From NCBI GenBank assembly GCA_017473865.1, contig JAFUJB010000014.1, positions 1 through 64,000 of the forward strand: a stretch of DNA of 64,000 bases. The letters are read 5' to 3'. Shown in pieces: positions 1 through 10,200 of the stretch (positions are counted from its first letter, which is position 1; every line of letters starts with the position of its first letter). The notes below the pieces were generated by a model. It did no database searches. It was given only the letters and a program-made list of their open reading frames with translations, and was not told where the DNA came from. The translations under genes were made by a program, and so were the position numbers. This stretch comes from Clostridia bacterium (GTDB lineage Bacteria; Bacillota; Clostridia; Oscillospirales; CAG-272).

Positions 1-1
1 A

Positions 2-172
2 AATGGATATGCAGTAACTAATGCTTGGCGACTCGACAGTGTAGGCTGGTGCTATCTCGGTGAAGAAGGCGCAATGCTTACAAATGCATGGATGAAGGAC
101 AGCGTAGGTTGGTGTTATCTTGATGAAAGCGGCTATTGGGACGGCATATATTACGATGAACCTCTAGAATAA
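2..172 (+). CDS. C-terminal end of a cell-wall-binding repeat protein (partial)
   Basis: Only the last 56 codons are inside the window; the frame enters from the left edge and ends at TAA. It reads as two tandem ~20-residue aromatic/Gly repeats, visible as SVGWCYLGEEGAM and SVGWCYLDESGYW, each preceded by a NAW motif. This is the pattern of CW_binding_1 (choline/glucan-binding) repeats, which attach secreted enzymes or adhesins to cell-wall polymers. The short tail YYDEPLE follows the last repeat, so the repeats form the C-terminus. The catalytic or adhesive part lies outside the window, so the protein's function cannot be given. A strong terminator follows at once. Confidence 0.8.
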   Translation, partial: NGYAVTNAWRLDSVGWCYLGEEGAMLTNAWMKDSVGWCYLDESGYWDGIYYDEPLE

Positions 173-187
173 AACAAAAAGAGCGGT

Positions 188-230
188 TTGGCGTACCTGC
201 AATAAAGCAGGTACGCCAATTTTCTTTTCG
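188..230 (+). terminator. Rho-independent terminator
   Basis: A perfect 13-bp stem (TTGGCGTACCTGC at 188-200 with GCAGGTACGCCAA at 207-219) is followed by a T-rich tract. It ends the cell-wall-binding gene. Confidence 0.9.
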
Positions 231-245
231 GTCTATACTATCTCT

Positions 246-322
246 TGCGCCCCACTTTTTGAAAAAAGTGGGAGGCTTATGCAAACCCATGTTGCACTGC
301 GCCGTGGGCGCCTTTTTCGCGC
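246..322. repeat. Dispersed intergenic palindromes
   Basis: Two hairpins lie between the terminator and the deacetylase stop. The first is CCCACTTTTTGAAAAAAGTGGG; split, its arms are CCCACTTTTT and AAAAAGTGGG. The second is built on GCGCC...GGCGC and follows the string GCAAACCCAT, which recurs near 37,140. These belong to the same intergenic repeat population as 6.85, 12.0-12.7, 30.1-30.9 and 36.4-37.2 kb. Confidence 0.5.
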
Positions 323-327
323 TTATA

Positions 328-1041
328 TTAAAGCAATACCTCTTTGTTAGTTCCGTAGAATATATCGTCGCGTCCGCTTATATATTCAAAAAGCTTTTCA
401 AGCTTTACAAGACTGTCGCTTTCAAGATCAAGCTCGAATGAATGTCCCCATATATAGAGCATCTGCGGTTTGTCTGTTTTCATATCTATAAACTTTTTCG
501 CCATTTCAAAGGTTTTATCATACTGCGTTATAGGCGATACGTTTGGGCTAAACCTATAAAGGTCTTCGGGCATATCAAAGCTGTCCGTACGAGTTACAGT
601 ACGGGCGTATTTTATTCCCGTATTATTTTTTATAAGCTCTGCTACCCTCTCGTCGTTGTTTATTCCACCGCCGGGATATGCAAAACCTACAACCTCATAT
701 CCTATCATTTCAGAAAGATTCAGTCTGTCCTGTTCAACCTGTCTGATAACCTCTTGGTCATCGAGCAACGTCAGACGGGGATGTGTCAAAGTATGAGCAG
801 CAACCTCGTGTCCCTCATACAGCCATTTTAATTCCTCGGGATATATTTTATAATGCGATACTTTCAGCCCGTCCGGCCTTGTTACAATGCCCCTTTTTCC
901 AAGAAGCCCGGAATTAATGTTAAACGTGCATTTGAGCCCGTATTTGTTTAACAACTGTACAAGCTGAATATCCTGCGTAACACCGTCATCAAAACTGAAC
1001 GTTATCGCTTTCATTTTCTTTTGTGTGTCAAAAAAAGCCAT
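328..1041 (-). CDS. Polysaccharide deacetylase family protein (NodB/CE4 fold)
   Basis: The 237-residue protein carries the CE4 motifs in order: FSFDDG (residues 15-20, catalytic base and metal Asp), HTLTH (H83 and H87, metal ligands), AYPGGG (about 121-126) and IWGH (H200). Members remove N- or O-acetyl groups from peptidoglycan, chitin or other polysaccharides. There is no signal peptide, membrane segment or carbohydrate-binding domain, so it is either cytoplasmic or exported by another route. The ATG at 1041 has a good ribosome site (AAGAGGAG, 8 nt away), which favours it over the internal Met10. It is a single gene, convergent with the left-edge gene and divergent from spoVAD. Substrate unknown; the fold call is firm. 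Confidence 0.85.
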   Translation of the reverse strand: MAFFDTQKKMKAITFSFDDGVTQDIQLVQLLNKYGLKCTFNINSGLLGKRGIVTRPDGLKVSHYKIYPEELKWLYEGHEVAAHTLTHPRLTLLDDQEVIRQVEQDRLNLSEMIGYEVVGFAYPGGGINNDERVAELIKNNTGIKYARTVTRTDSFDMPEDLYRFSPNVSPITQYDKTFEMAKKFIDMKTDKPQMLYIWGHSFELDLESDSLVKLEKLFEYISGRDDIFYGTNKEVLL

Positions 1042-1186
1042 TTTATATTCTCCTCTTACGTAATTATAAGAATCAACCCTGCCGCTTCATTGTTGATTAC
1101 AGTACTTGTATATATTATAATTCTTAAACAGATAAAAAGTCAAGTAATTTAATCTTTTTATACTTTCTCCCACCTTGTTTATTTAA

Positions 1187-1215
1187 GTATAAATTTCTTA
1201 TTTTTATTTATACTA
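1187..1215 (+). promoter_or_regulatory. Candidate sigma-G (forespore) promoter of spoVAD
   Basis: GTATA at 1187-1191 and TATACTA at 1209-1215 are separated by 17 bp. They resemble the forespore sigma-G -35 (GHATR) and -10 (CATNHTA, 6 of 7 here). spoVA operons are sigma-G dependent in Bacillus. The region is very AT-rich, so chance matches are possible. Confidence 0.4.
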
Positions 1216-1234
1216 AAAAATAAAAAAGGTTTTT

Positions 1235-2239
1235 ATGAAAAAGAGATATATACAGTTTGACAATCCGCCGAAAATCATTTCGGCAAGCTCAGTTGTAGGC
1301 AGAAAAGAAAACGAAGGAATATTCCACGGCAAGTATGATATTGTTGATGAAACCGACAGCTTTTCTCAGGATACTTTTGAAAAAAGCGAGAGCGAAATGC
1401 AGCGCCTCGCCGTAAAAAAGGCACTTGAAAAAGCAGACCTTACCGACGGCGACATAGATGCTCTGTTTGCAGGCGACCTGACAAACCAGTGCGTCAGCTC
1501 AAACTACGGACTTTTAAACTATGATATTCCGTTTTTTGGTCTATACGGCGCTTGTTCGACCGCAGCCGAAGGTATTATGCTTTCATCACTTATGGTTGGT
1601 TACGGCATTTTTGAAAAAGCAATTGCCGTAACCTCATCACACAACTGCTCAGCAGAAAGGCAGTTTCGCTATCCCCTTGAATACGGCGGACAGCATACTC
1701 CCACGTCGCAATGGACGGTTACGGGCTCGGGCGCTTTCGTTATCTCAAAGAACGGCAATGGTCCATCTGTTGTCGGCTGTATGCCCGGCAAAACAATCGA
1801 CAGAGGTATAACAGACATAAATAATATGGGCGCAGCAATGGCACCGTCAGCCATAGATACACTCAGTTGTTTTTTCAAAGAAACAGATACACGTCCTAAA
1901 GACTATGACCTTATAGTAACGGGCGATTTAGGCTATGAAGGGCATAGAATAGTCAAAGAACTTATGTACGAAAACGGTTATGATATGGGTACACAATACA
2001 AAGATTGCGGTCTTATGATATATGACCGCAAAAAGCAGGATATGCATTCAGGCGGCTCCGGTTGCGGCTGTTCTGCGGTAGTATTTGCTGCTCATATTTA
2101 TGAGGAATTGTGCAACGGCAAACTTGGCAACGTTCTCTTTCTGGGCACAGGTGCACTTATGAGCCCAACGAGCGTACAACAGGGACTGTCAATCCCCGGT
2201 ATTGCCCACTTGATTCATATAAAAGGGTGTGATAAATAA
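1235..2239 (+). CDS. spoVAD: Stage V sporulation protein AD
   Basis: 334 residues, the usual length for SpoVAD, with thiolase-like-fold features such as FGLYGACSTAAEG and the C-terminal FLGTGALMSPTSVQQG that is typical of the family. SpoVAD belongs to the SpoVA channel in the spore inner membrane and binds dipicolinic acid, which is imported into the forespore and released on germination. The ATG at 1235 follows an AAAAAGG site. Its stop codon shares a base with the spoVAE start, so the two are translationally coupled. The usual upstream partner spoVAC is not here; the upstream neighbour is the divergent deacetylase. Confidence 0.93.
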   Translation: MKKRYIQFDNPPKIISASSVVGRKENEGIFHGKYDIVDETDSFSQDTFEKSESEMQRLAVKKALEKADLTDGDIDALFAGDLTNQCVSSNYGLLNYDIPFFGLYGACSTAAEGIMLSSLMVGYGIFEKAIAVTSSHNCSAERQFRYPLEYGGQHTPTSQWTVTGSGAFVISKNGNGPSVVGCMPGKTIDRGITDINNMGAAMAPSAIDTLSCFFKETDTRPKDYDLIVTGDLGYEGHRIVKELMYENGYDMGTQYKDCGLMIYDRKKQDMHSGGSGCGCSAVVFAAHIYEELCNGKLGNVLFLGTGALMSPTSVQQGLSIPGIAHLIHIKGCDK

Positions 2240-2592
2240 TGGAATATATAAAGGCTTTTGTTGTGGGCGGACTTTTATGCGTTATTGCCCAGATTTTAAT
2301 TGACAGAACCAAGCTGAATCCCGCCAGAATACTCGTTTTTTACGTTGTTTCGGGTGTTGTTCTGACCGCTATTGGACTATATGAACCATTGGTAAAGTAT
2401 GCAGGATGCGGTGCTACGACTCCGCTTACGGGGTTTGGATATTCTCTTGCAAAAGGTGTACAAGAAGCCATCTCCGAAAAGGGTGCTATCGGTATACTGA
2501 CGGGCGGTCTTACGGGTACGGCAGGCGGAATAACCTCAGCTCTTTTATTTGCGTACCTGGCATCGCTGATATTTAAAGGCAAACCCAAATAA
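2239..2592 (+). CDS. spoVAE: Stage V sporulation protein AE
   Basis: A 117-residue, very hydrophobic protein with about four transmembrane segments, matching SpoVAE/SpoVAEB: an N-terminal helix (YIKAFVVGGLLCVIAQIL), the loop with DRTKLNPARILV, and a Gly-rich C-terminal half (GAIGILTGGLTGTAGGIT). It is a membrane component of the dipicolinate channel and is encoded with SpoVAD, overlapping it in TAATG. The operon ends with a terminator at 2616. Confidence 0.9.
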   Translation: MEYIKAFVVGGLLCVIAQILIDRTKLNPARILVFYVVSGVVLTAIGLYEPLVKYAGCGATTPLTGFGYSLAKGVQEAISEKGAIGILTGGLTGTAGGITSALLFAYLASLIFKGKPK

Positions 2593-2615
2593 TTATTAAA
2601 TATTGTATACAAAAT

Positions 2616-2646
2616 GCTACATTAATAACAATGTAGCTTTTTTATA
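2616..2646 (+). terminator. Rho-independent terminator after spoVAE
   Basis: An 8-bp stem GCTACATT / AATGTAGC with a 6-nt loop and a run of T. Confidence 0.85.
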
Positions 2647-2711
2647 TCTTGACAGAAGCGCGGTAAAGAAGTAAAATAATACTATAAATAATACGAAAGG
2701 ACTCAATTCTT

Positions 2712-3524
2712 ATGTCTCAAAGTTTGAAAAACATTTTTGAAATCATCGTAAGCTGGGTAGTAAGCGCCGGAATTAAGCTTGTTTTGGCTTTGGTTGTTCT
2801 TTTTGCAGGCCTTACACTTGCAAAGTTTATTACCACAAAACTTATGAATTCAAAGGGAATGGATCACATTGATCCAAGTGTAAAATCATTTTTACGTAAT
2901 TGTATAAAGATTACTCTTTATGCCGTTGTATTTGTTTCAGCTGCTCTGATTATCGGTATTCCGGCGGCATCATTTATTGCCCTTCTCGGTACAGCCGGCG
3001 TGGCAGTCGGTCTTGCTCTTCAGGGGGCATTCAGTAACTTTGCAGGCGGCATTATGATCCTCATCTTCCGTCCCTTTAAAGTAGGCGACTACATCGACTC
3101 TGTCGGTTGCTCGGGCACTGTTAAAGAAATCAGCATTTTTTACACAGTTCTCACAACCGTCGACAACAAAACGATCAACATTCCGAACGGAACCTTGATG
3201 AATTCTACCGTTACAAACTTCTCTGTCGAAAAAACAAGAAGAGTTGACATTGACTTTGCAGTAAGTCCCCAAAACGATGTTGAAAAGCTTAAACAGATAC
3301 TTCTTGATTGCGCAAATTCACATGAACTTGTTCTTCACGACCCTGCCCCCTTTGCACGAAACACAGCAAGAGACAACGGAGCTTTAGTGTTTACGCTCAG
3401 AGTATGGTGTGAATCCAAAGACTTCTGGACAGTAAAACATGATCTGCTCGAAAAAGTCAAAAACGAATTTGATAAGAACTCTGTTGTGGCATTCCACCAG
3501 CAGATTGATATACATAATCAATAA
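2712..3524 (+). CDS. mscS: Small-conductance mechanosensitive channel (MscS family)
   Basis: 270 residues with three N-terminal membrane helices. The pore-lining TM3 contains the Gly/Ala-rich pattern AGVAVGLALQGAFSNFAGG, followed by the beta-domain signature IFRPFKVGDYI. The rest is the cytoplasmic vestibule (VDNKTINIPNGTLMNSTVTN). MscS opens under membrane tension and releases solutes on hypo-osmotic shock. The ATG at 2712 follows AAAGGA. It is a single gene with its own terminators. The length matches minimal E. coli-type MscS (286 residues), without extra domains. Confidence 0.93.
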   Translation: MSQSLKNIFEIIVSWVVSAGIKLVLALVVLFAGLTLAKFITTKLMNSKGMDHIDPSVKSFLRNCIKITLYAVVFVSAALIIGIPAASFIALLGTAGVAVGLALQGAFSNFAGGIMILIFRPFKVGDYIDSVGCSGTVKEISIFYTVLTTVDNKTINIPNGTLMNSTVTNFSVEKTRRVDIDFAVSPQNDVEKLKQILLDCANSHELVLHDPAPFARNTARDNGALVFTLRVWCESKDFWTVKHDLLEKVKNEFDKNSVVAFHQQIDIHNQ

Positions 3525-3527
3525 ATA

Positions 3528-3565
3528 AGAGAGTGTGTGGGCTTCGCCCACTCACTCTCTATTGT
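3528..3565 (+). terminator. Rho-independent terminator after mscS
   Basis: A long stem, AGAGAGTGTGTGGGC with GCCCACTCACTCTCT, around a TTC loop, followed by a weak T tract. Confidence 0.8.
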
Positions 3566-3580
3566 ATTTAATAATAAATA

Positions 3581-3612
3581 AAAACACGGCTTTTCAGCCG
3601 TGTTTTGTTTTT
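3581..3612. terminator. Bidirectional terminator between mscS and the dockerin gene
   Basis: AAAACACGGCT and AGCCGTGTTTT pair around TTTC. A-rich and T-rich flanks allow termination in both directions, serving the convergent mscS and dockerin genes. Confidence 0.85.
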
Positions 3613-3614
3613 TG

Positions 3615-3962
3615 TTATATTATATCAGGACTCCAGTTGTCGCCTGTCTGTGGAGGCGGCATCTGCGGATAGAGAGGATATTTGTTGGGGGTTACGTCGC
3701 TATAAATCGTGTGATAAAGCAAATAAATAGCGTCGTTCTTATTAACCTTGCCATCTGAGTTATAGTCGCCGTCTTTGCTTAACGGATATTTTTGATTACC
3801 GAATACGGTATTATACAAAAGATATATAGCATCGTCAGCATTAATTTTTCCGTCTCCGTTTGCATCTCCGCTTTTTTCAAGAGCATAGGCATTAATCATT
3901 GTGCCAAAAACCGCAACAAGAGTAAAAACAAGCGCGAAAAACATTATTAACGTTCTTCTCAT
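3615..3962 (-). CDS. Secreted two-repeat type I dockerin mini-protein
   Basis: The 115-residue product has an N-terminal signal peptide (hydrophobic to about residue 25, NAYA cleavage) and then only a dockerin. The two calcium-binding repeats are GDANGDGKINADDAIYLLY (about 32-50) and GDYNSDGKVNKNDAIYLLY (about 65-83), each with the F-hand Asp/Asn spacing, followed by a Pro-rich tail. Type I dockerins dock secreted proteins to cohesins, as in cellulosomes. No enzyme or binding module is attached, which is unusual. I chose the ATG at 3962 because GGGGTG lies just upstream; a TTG five codons earlier has no site. No cohesin is visible in the window. Confidence 0.85.
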   Translation of the reverse strand: MRRTLIMFFALVFTLVAVFGTMINAYALEKSGDANGDGKINADDAIYLLYNTVFGNQKYPLSKDGDYNSDGKVNKNDAIYLLYHTIYSDVTPNKYPLYPQMPPPQTGDNWSPDII

Positions 3963-4099
3963 AATCAAACACCCCAAATAATAAATCTATAAGTTTCTCT
4001 TCTTTATAATTATATCACAAACATATTGTTAAATCAAGAGTTACACAACATAAAATTTTTCCAAGAGTTTTTTTAAAAATAGGCTTTCTAAATTTAACC

Positions 4100-5083
4100 T
4101 TAAATAAATGCAAACTGCTTTAAAATAAAAATAAACAGAAATACCGTTGCAAGACTGCATACCGTCGTGAGCAGAAGAATCTGTCCCGCCAACTCGGAGT
4201 CTCCATGCATATTCTTTGCCATAATGTAACTCGAAACTGATGTTGGGCTGCCGAATGAAACGAGCACCATCGTAAGCGGAAGTCCTCTGAATCCCATCAG
4301 AATTGCAACCACGAGGGTAAGTGCCGGCATTATCATATTCTTGACAGCCATACTCCACGCGGCAATCCCTATTCTTCCCTTCAGGTTTTCAGGCTTGAAA
4401 TTTACGCCTATACTTATTAGAGCTAAGGGCACAGCACACGCCGAAACGTCGCTTATAGGCTTAATAGCAAACTGAGGAACCCCAAGACCAAAATTTGTTT
4501 TCATCAGCGAAAAGACAAAACCAACCATAATACCTATAATCAGAGGATTTTTAACTATCGAAAGCGTTATTTGTTTTACAATCTCATTTATACCCTTTTT
4601 CGTCTGATCCTTTGGAGCAAATATACTGAAAACAACTACCGCAAGAATATTGAACATTATCGTAACGACAGGTAACAAAGGAGTTGCCGCAATTCTCCCC
4701 GCCTCTCCAAACATATTCGTAGCGAGAGGAAGCGCAAATATCGCAAAATTACCTCTGAATGCACCCTGAATAAAAGATCCGCATTTTGCGTTATCCTTGA
4801 TAAAATGCGGTACAGTAACACACAAAAGGCAAAATGCCGCGATTATACCAACTAAAAAGAACAATATAACGGTCATATTTTCTGAAGAAAATATCTTTTC
4901 AAACTCAGTCTGGCTGACCGACTTGAACAACTCAAAAGGCAATGCTACCTTAAAAACAAATTTATCTGCAATCGTGCAAAAATCATCCTTAAGAAAACCA
5001 ATTTTTTTCAAAAGCATACCGAAAAGCACAAGCAAAAAAATCGGTGCTACTGAATTAAAACTGTATATAAAGCTTTCAAGCAT
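4100..5083 (-). CDS. AEC family transporter (auxin efflux carrier-like permease)
   Basis: A 327-residue, highly hydrophobic protein with about ten transmembrane segments in two repeats. Family marks include the start (NSVAPIFLLVLFGMLLKKIGFL), a central charged loop near FAPKDQTKKG, and the C-terminal segment VSFGSPTSVSSYIMAKNM. Characterised bacterial members move malate/malonate or other small organic anions; the substrate here is unknown. The start at 5083 has only a weak ribosome site. It is a single gene with no clear terminator downstream, divergent from guaB. Confidence 0.85.
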   Translation of the reverse strand: MLESFIYSFNSVAPIFLLVLFGMLLKKIGFLKDDFCTIADKFVFKVALPFELFKSVSQTEFEKIFSSENMTVILFFLVGIIAAFCLLCVTVPHFIKDNAKCGSFIQGAFRGNFAIFALPLATNMFGEAGRIAATPLLPVVTIMFNILAVVVFSIFAPKDQTKKGINEIVKQITLSIVKNPLIIGIMVGFVFSLMKTNFGLGVPQFAIKPISDVSACAVPLALISIGVNFKPENLKGRIGIAAWSMAVKNMIMPALTLVVAILMGFRGLPLTMVLVSFGSPTSVSSYIMAKNMHGDSELAGQILLLTTVCSLATVFLFIFILKQFAFI

Positions 5084-5227
5084 TATTATTCACTCGTTTC
5101 TTCGTAATTTATATCACAATTATACACGAACAAAAAACATTATGCAATATACATTTTTAAATAAAATGTTTTATTCCGCAAGCCGTGTAAAAAATTGTAT
5201 TTTTTTCATTTTATATGCCTATTACGC

Positions 5228-5256
5228 TTGACAATCGGCTTTTTTTCGTGTAAAAT
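5228..5256 (+). promoter_or_regulatory. Sigma-A promoter of guaB
   Basis: TTGACA (5228-5233), 17 bp, TAAAAT (5251-5256). The leader of about 60 nt shows no riboswitch that I recognise. Confidence 0.8.
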
Positions 5257-5289
5257 TAATATTTAATAAAACATATTTTTTGATAATAA

Positions 5290-6795
<1,506 letters not shown>

Positions 6796-6800
6796 TATAA

Positions 6801-6830
6801 AATGGTGTGTGAAAACACACCATTTTTTGT
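6801..6830 (+). terminator. Rho-independent terminator of guaB
   Basis: AATGGTGTGT and ACACACCATT pair around GAAA, followed by a T run. Confidence 0.9.
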
Positions 6831-6851
6831 TATATAGGACTTCGCCCTATG

Positions 6852-6912
6852 ACCCACAAGAGGACACTTCTAAAAAAGTATCCTCTTGACTCCTTCAAAA
6901 CTTTGCAACATG
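6852..6912. repeat. Dispersed intergenic palindrome, copy 1
   Basis: The hairpin AAGAGGACACTT / AAGTATCCTCTT is followed by GACTCCTTCAAAACTTT. A near-identical unit with compensating stem changes lies at 36,861-36,915. No gene is seen between guaB and 7,050. Confidence 0.6.
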
Positions 6913-6999
6913 GTTTTATTAACATCTCATTTTTTCAAAAAGATTTGCAGAATACTAAACAAAGTAATAATAGTATAAAGCAAAAATGAATGGTACGTA

Positions 7000-7036
7000 A
7001 AAATCCCCCTCGGCTAATGCCGAGAGGGATTTTTTA
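7000..7036. terminator. Terminator of the paralogue A / small-peptide unit
   Basis: The inverted repeat CCCTCTCGGC / GCCGAGGGGG is flanked by A and T runs, so it can act on the reverse-strand transcript. Confidence 0.8.
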
Positions 7037-7049
7037 TGTTGTACTATTA

Positions 7050-7202
7050 TTAAAGAGCATCCCAGAAATTGCCAATGTCAATGTCACCGTCTGCACTATA
7101 AATACTAGGCTGTGTATTACCACCACCACTTGCTGTAAGAATAGCATCCTCAGATTTGAACAAAAGAACTTCGATTTCGGGAAGCGTGTACTGCTTTTTC
7201 AT
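7050..7202 (-). CDS. 50-residue conserved-looking peptide, function unknown
   Basis: This short ORF is supported by a clear ribosome site (AAAGGAAA, about 8 nt before the ATG), by its position 32 nt after paralogue A on the same strand, and by the terminator just after it. The product starts MKKQYTLPEIEVLLF, continues with the core SEDAILTASGGGNT and ends in an acidic, aromatic tail (DGDIDIGNFWDAL). The basic start, the (I)LTASGG junction and the acidic tail recall small unannotated peptides I have seen in Clostridia, some resembling leader-core precursors. That resemblance is from memory. No modification enzyme or peptide exporter is adjacent, so calling it a precursor would be speculation. 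Confidence 0.65.
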   Translation of the reverse strand: MKKQYTLPEIEVLLFKSEDAILTASGGGNTQPSIYSADGDIDIGNFWDAL

Positions 7203-7234
7203 AATTCAGTTTTCCTTTCTTAAAATACTATTTC

Positions 7235-10200
7235 TTAGTTTGCTCCACCAAGAGCAATAATATCATCAATTTTCTTCTTGTTATCGCCAAGACCGTTGTA
7301 CCAAAGCTGGTTGTCTGCCTTCTTAGCTTCAGATGCTACTTCAATAAGGGTCATGCCGTAGTTTACAGATCCTGCATTTTCAACAGGCATATCAACGTAA
7401 ACGATGTTTTCAACGTTTGTTGCTGTATCCTTAACAATAATGTATCCTCTGAAGTAAACTGTTGTCTTTGCACGGTCTGCATTTATAGCATTGTTGGATT
7501 CATATCCGGGAATAACTGCCTGATACAAGTAGAAGCCATCGTACTTGCTGTCTTCAGCAAATTTACCTGTATCTACCTTGATCTTACCGTTTTCCCATGC
7601 AACAGCGTTAATGCATTTCTTTGAACCGTATACGTAGGAAGCTGCATCTTTACCAACAAGCATACCAACCTTCGTTACTGCTAATCCGTTCTGTGCTGCT
7701 CCGCCTTCCAAGAATGCCTTAGAAATCTTTGCCTGGCAACGCATTGCGAGACTATTAAGACGAATGCCTGTACCGACAAGTGCATAGTTGTTTGCAATTG
7801 TTGTGATCTGTGCCTTAGCCGCGTCAGAGAGAGGAGCATTTGCTACTGCAATACCGCAAGAGAAAGCCATGGTCTGTGTAGCAGCTGTAGCGCCTGCAAA
7901 CTTAACATCATTCTTGTATTCAGTAAGGTGATTGTACTTTGTGAGTGCATCATAAGTAACACTTATCTCTTTACCACCATGTTTCCATGTGAGAGTATCG
8001 CCTGCTTTAACTGCGTAATCACCGAGTTTTGCATTTGCTCCGATACCAGAAACAGTTACTGTCTGTCCGTTCATGGGACGGTAAATTGTTTCGCCTCTGT
8101 TAAGTGCAGTGAGTTGTCCATTCTTTGTCCACTGTACGTAGTCAAGAATCTTCTCACCTGTAAGATGGTTTACTCTTGATGTAAAGTTATATTTGAGAGT
8201 TTTTTCATTGAAGCAATCAAAGTCTCCTACCAATCTTATGTACAAGGAACTTCCTGCAAAGTTTGCAGCTACGTTGTTATAACCTACAGGATAGAAGGAT
8301 GTTACAGAATTTTCAACGGGAGATTCAAACTTCATTCCGTTGCCAACAAATTCTGCATAGTATGTACCCTTAACTACATCCTGACCTGCAGCAGCACCAT
8401 CGTTCAATGAGCCGTGATAAATCTGGTCAAATTTAAGAGTACCGCCACTGATCTTGAGTATCAAGTCACCATTTATACATACTGACTTTGACTTGTCATT
8501 GTTAAGTGTTGAGAATACCTTAACGTTAGTCTTACCGATCGTACCGCCTGTAATAATAACGCTAATATCACCGTCAACGTTTACATTAACACCTGCGATG
8601 TTAGGAATTTCTGTAACTTCGCCGCCATTGATAATGTAGAATACATCGCCCTGTGCAAATGCACCTGCTTCAGCTTCTGCTGCATAAGAACCTGCACCGT
8701 GAGGATGATTCATCGTACCCTTGTTAAATTCAAATGTAGAAGAACCTGTGTGCTTAGCACCTGCAACTTTAATATATGAACCGCCGTAGAGATTAATAGC
8801 AGCGCCGGATGTACCAACTCTTTCTTTAATCGTAAGTGCAGATGCGCCAGACTGAGTTGCACCTGTTACTCCGAGGTAAGAACCGCCGTATACATTAATA
8901 TTACCCTGAATTTTTGAATATTCGCATACAACTTCAGACTTACCTGTGTGTTTTGCTCCGGTTGCAGCAACATTTGAACCACCAAAGGTATCATGTCTAA
9001 GCACGCTTTCGATTGTTGATTTTGATGTTTTTTCACCGAAGGTTACCTTTGAGTTACCCGAATGCTCAGCATTAGCTCCAACAAGATTTGAGCCGCCGAA
9101 AACATAACCTTCACTAGCATCGAGCACTCCAACCGCACTTGATTGTACTGTAGCAGCAGCCAATACTTTTACGTAAGAGTTACCGCTGTGTTTGCCGGCT
9201 TTAGTTATTTTCGAGCCGCCATAAATACCCATAATTGCATTTATGTGATCTGCCGCTGCCTCAGGAGTGATAACTGTGGAATTTCCTTTGTGTTCAGCAT
9301 TATCAGCAGCGATAAGCGAGCCGCCGTAAAAAACTTTATTATTATAATCAACAAAAGGCTTGTTGTAAATCTTGAGTGTTGTGTCGCCTGTATGCTTTGA
9401 GAAAGGTGCGTTAAGTTCTGAACCTACGTAAAACTCATTTCTAGTAGTGGATGTGAATTTTACATTTTGGTTTGTAGGCCAGATATTAACTACTATATCA
9501 CCGTTGTACTCCGAATATGTAGCGCCCGGTTTAAACCACGCACCAAACTTAACATCGTCTTGAAATACTACTTTGTCTGTTTTTCCGATATTATACTCTA
9601 AATCAACGTCTAAAACAACTTTAGTATCTGCATTAGTATCTACGTTAATGTATCCGCCGTATAATGCTTTTTTAAACGTTGCACCATTTATGTTTGCTGT
9701 CACTTTACAATCTGTTACGCTGGCACCTGCATCAATTACCCAAGGTCCTACTTCACAGCGGTTTTCGTAAACCGCATTACCAAAGTTTACGGTTACATCA
9801 ACGCCCTTAAAGCTCATTGCTTTATTGAAATAGAACAATGTTGTAGTATTATTGATTTTACCGCCGGTAATGTTGACGGTATACTGTGAACGTGTTTTTG
9901 CATCAACAGCAAGGCTTGCCAATCCTCTTTTTTCAAGTGCAGCACCAACAAAGCACAAGTTGTTTACTGTACCGCCCTTCATTTCGAGAACCGCATTACC
10001 GCTAATGTTTATCTCCTGTCCAACAGGTGCTTCGGGTCTGAAGTGTCCTGCTGTTGCAACGTTAGTGACATTTGCCTCACCCTGAATGGTAACAGTTGAT
10101 GTGCCGGTAACCTTGGGAGTTGCGCCTGTGCAACAACCTCTACCCACAACATTTTCTGCTTTCGCTTTACCGCCGAATACAATTTTCGGGCTGTCAACGT

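Noticed and set aside
6990..7223. 77-codon forward ORF
   Set aside because: It runs through the terminator and antisense to the 50-codon reverse gene, which has the better ribosome site and context.
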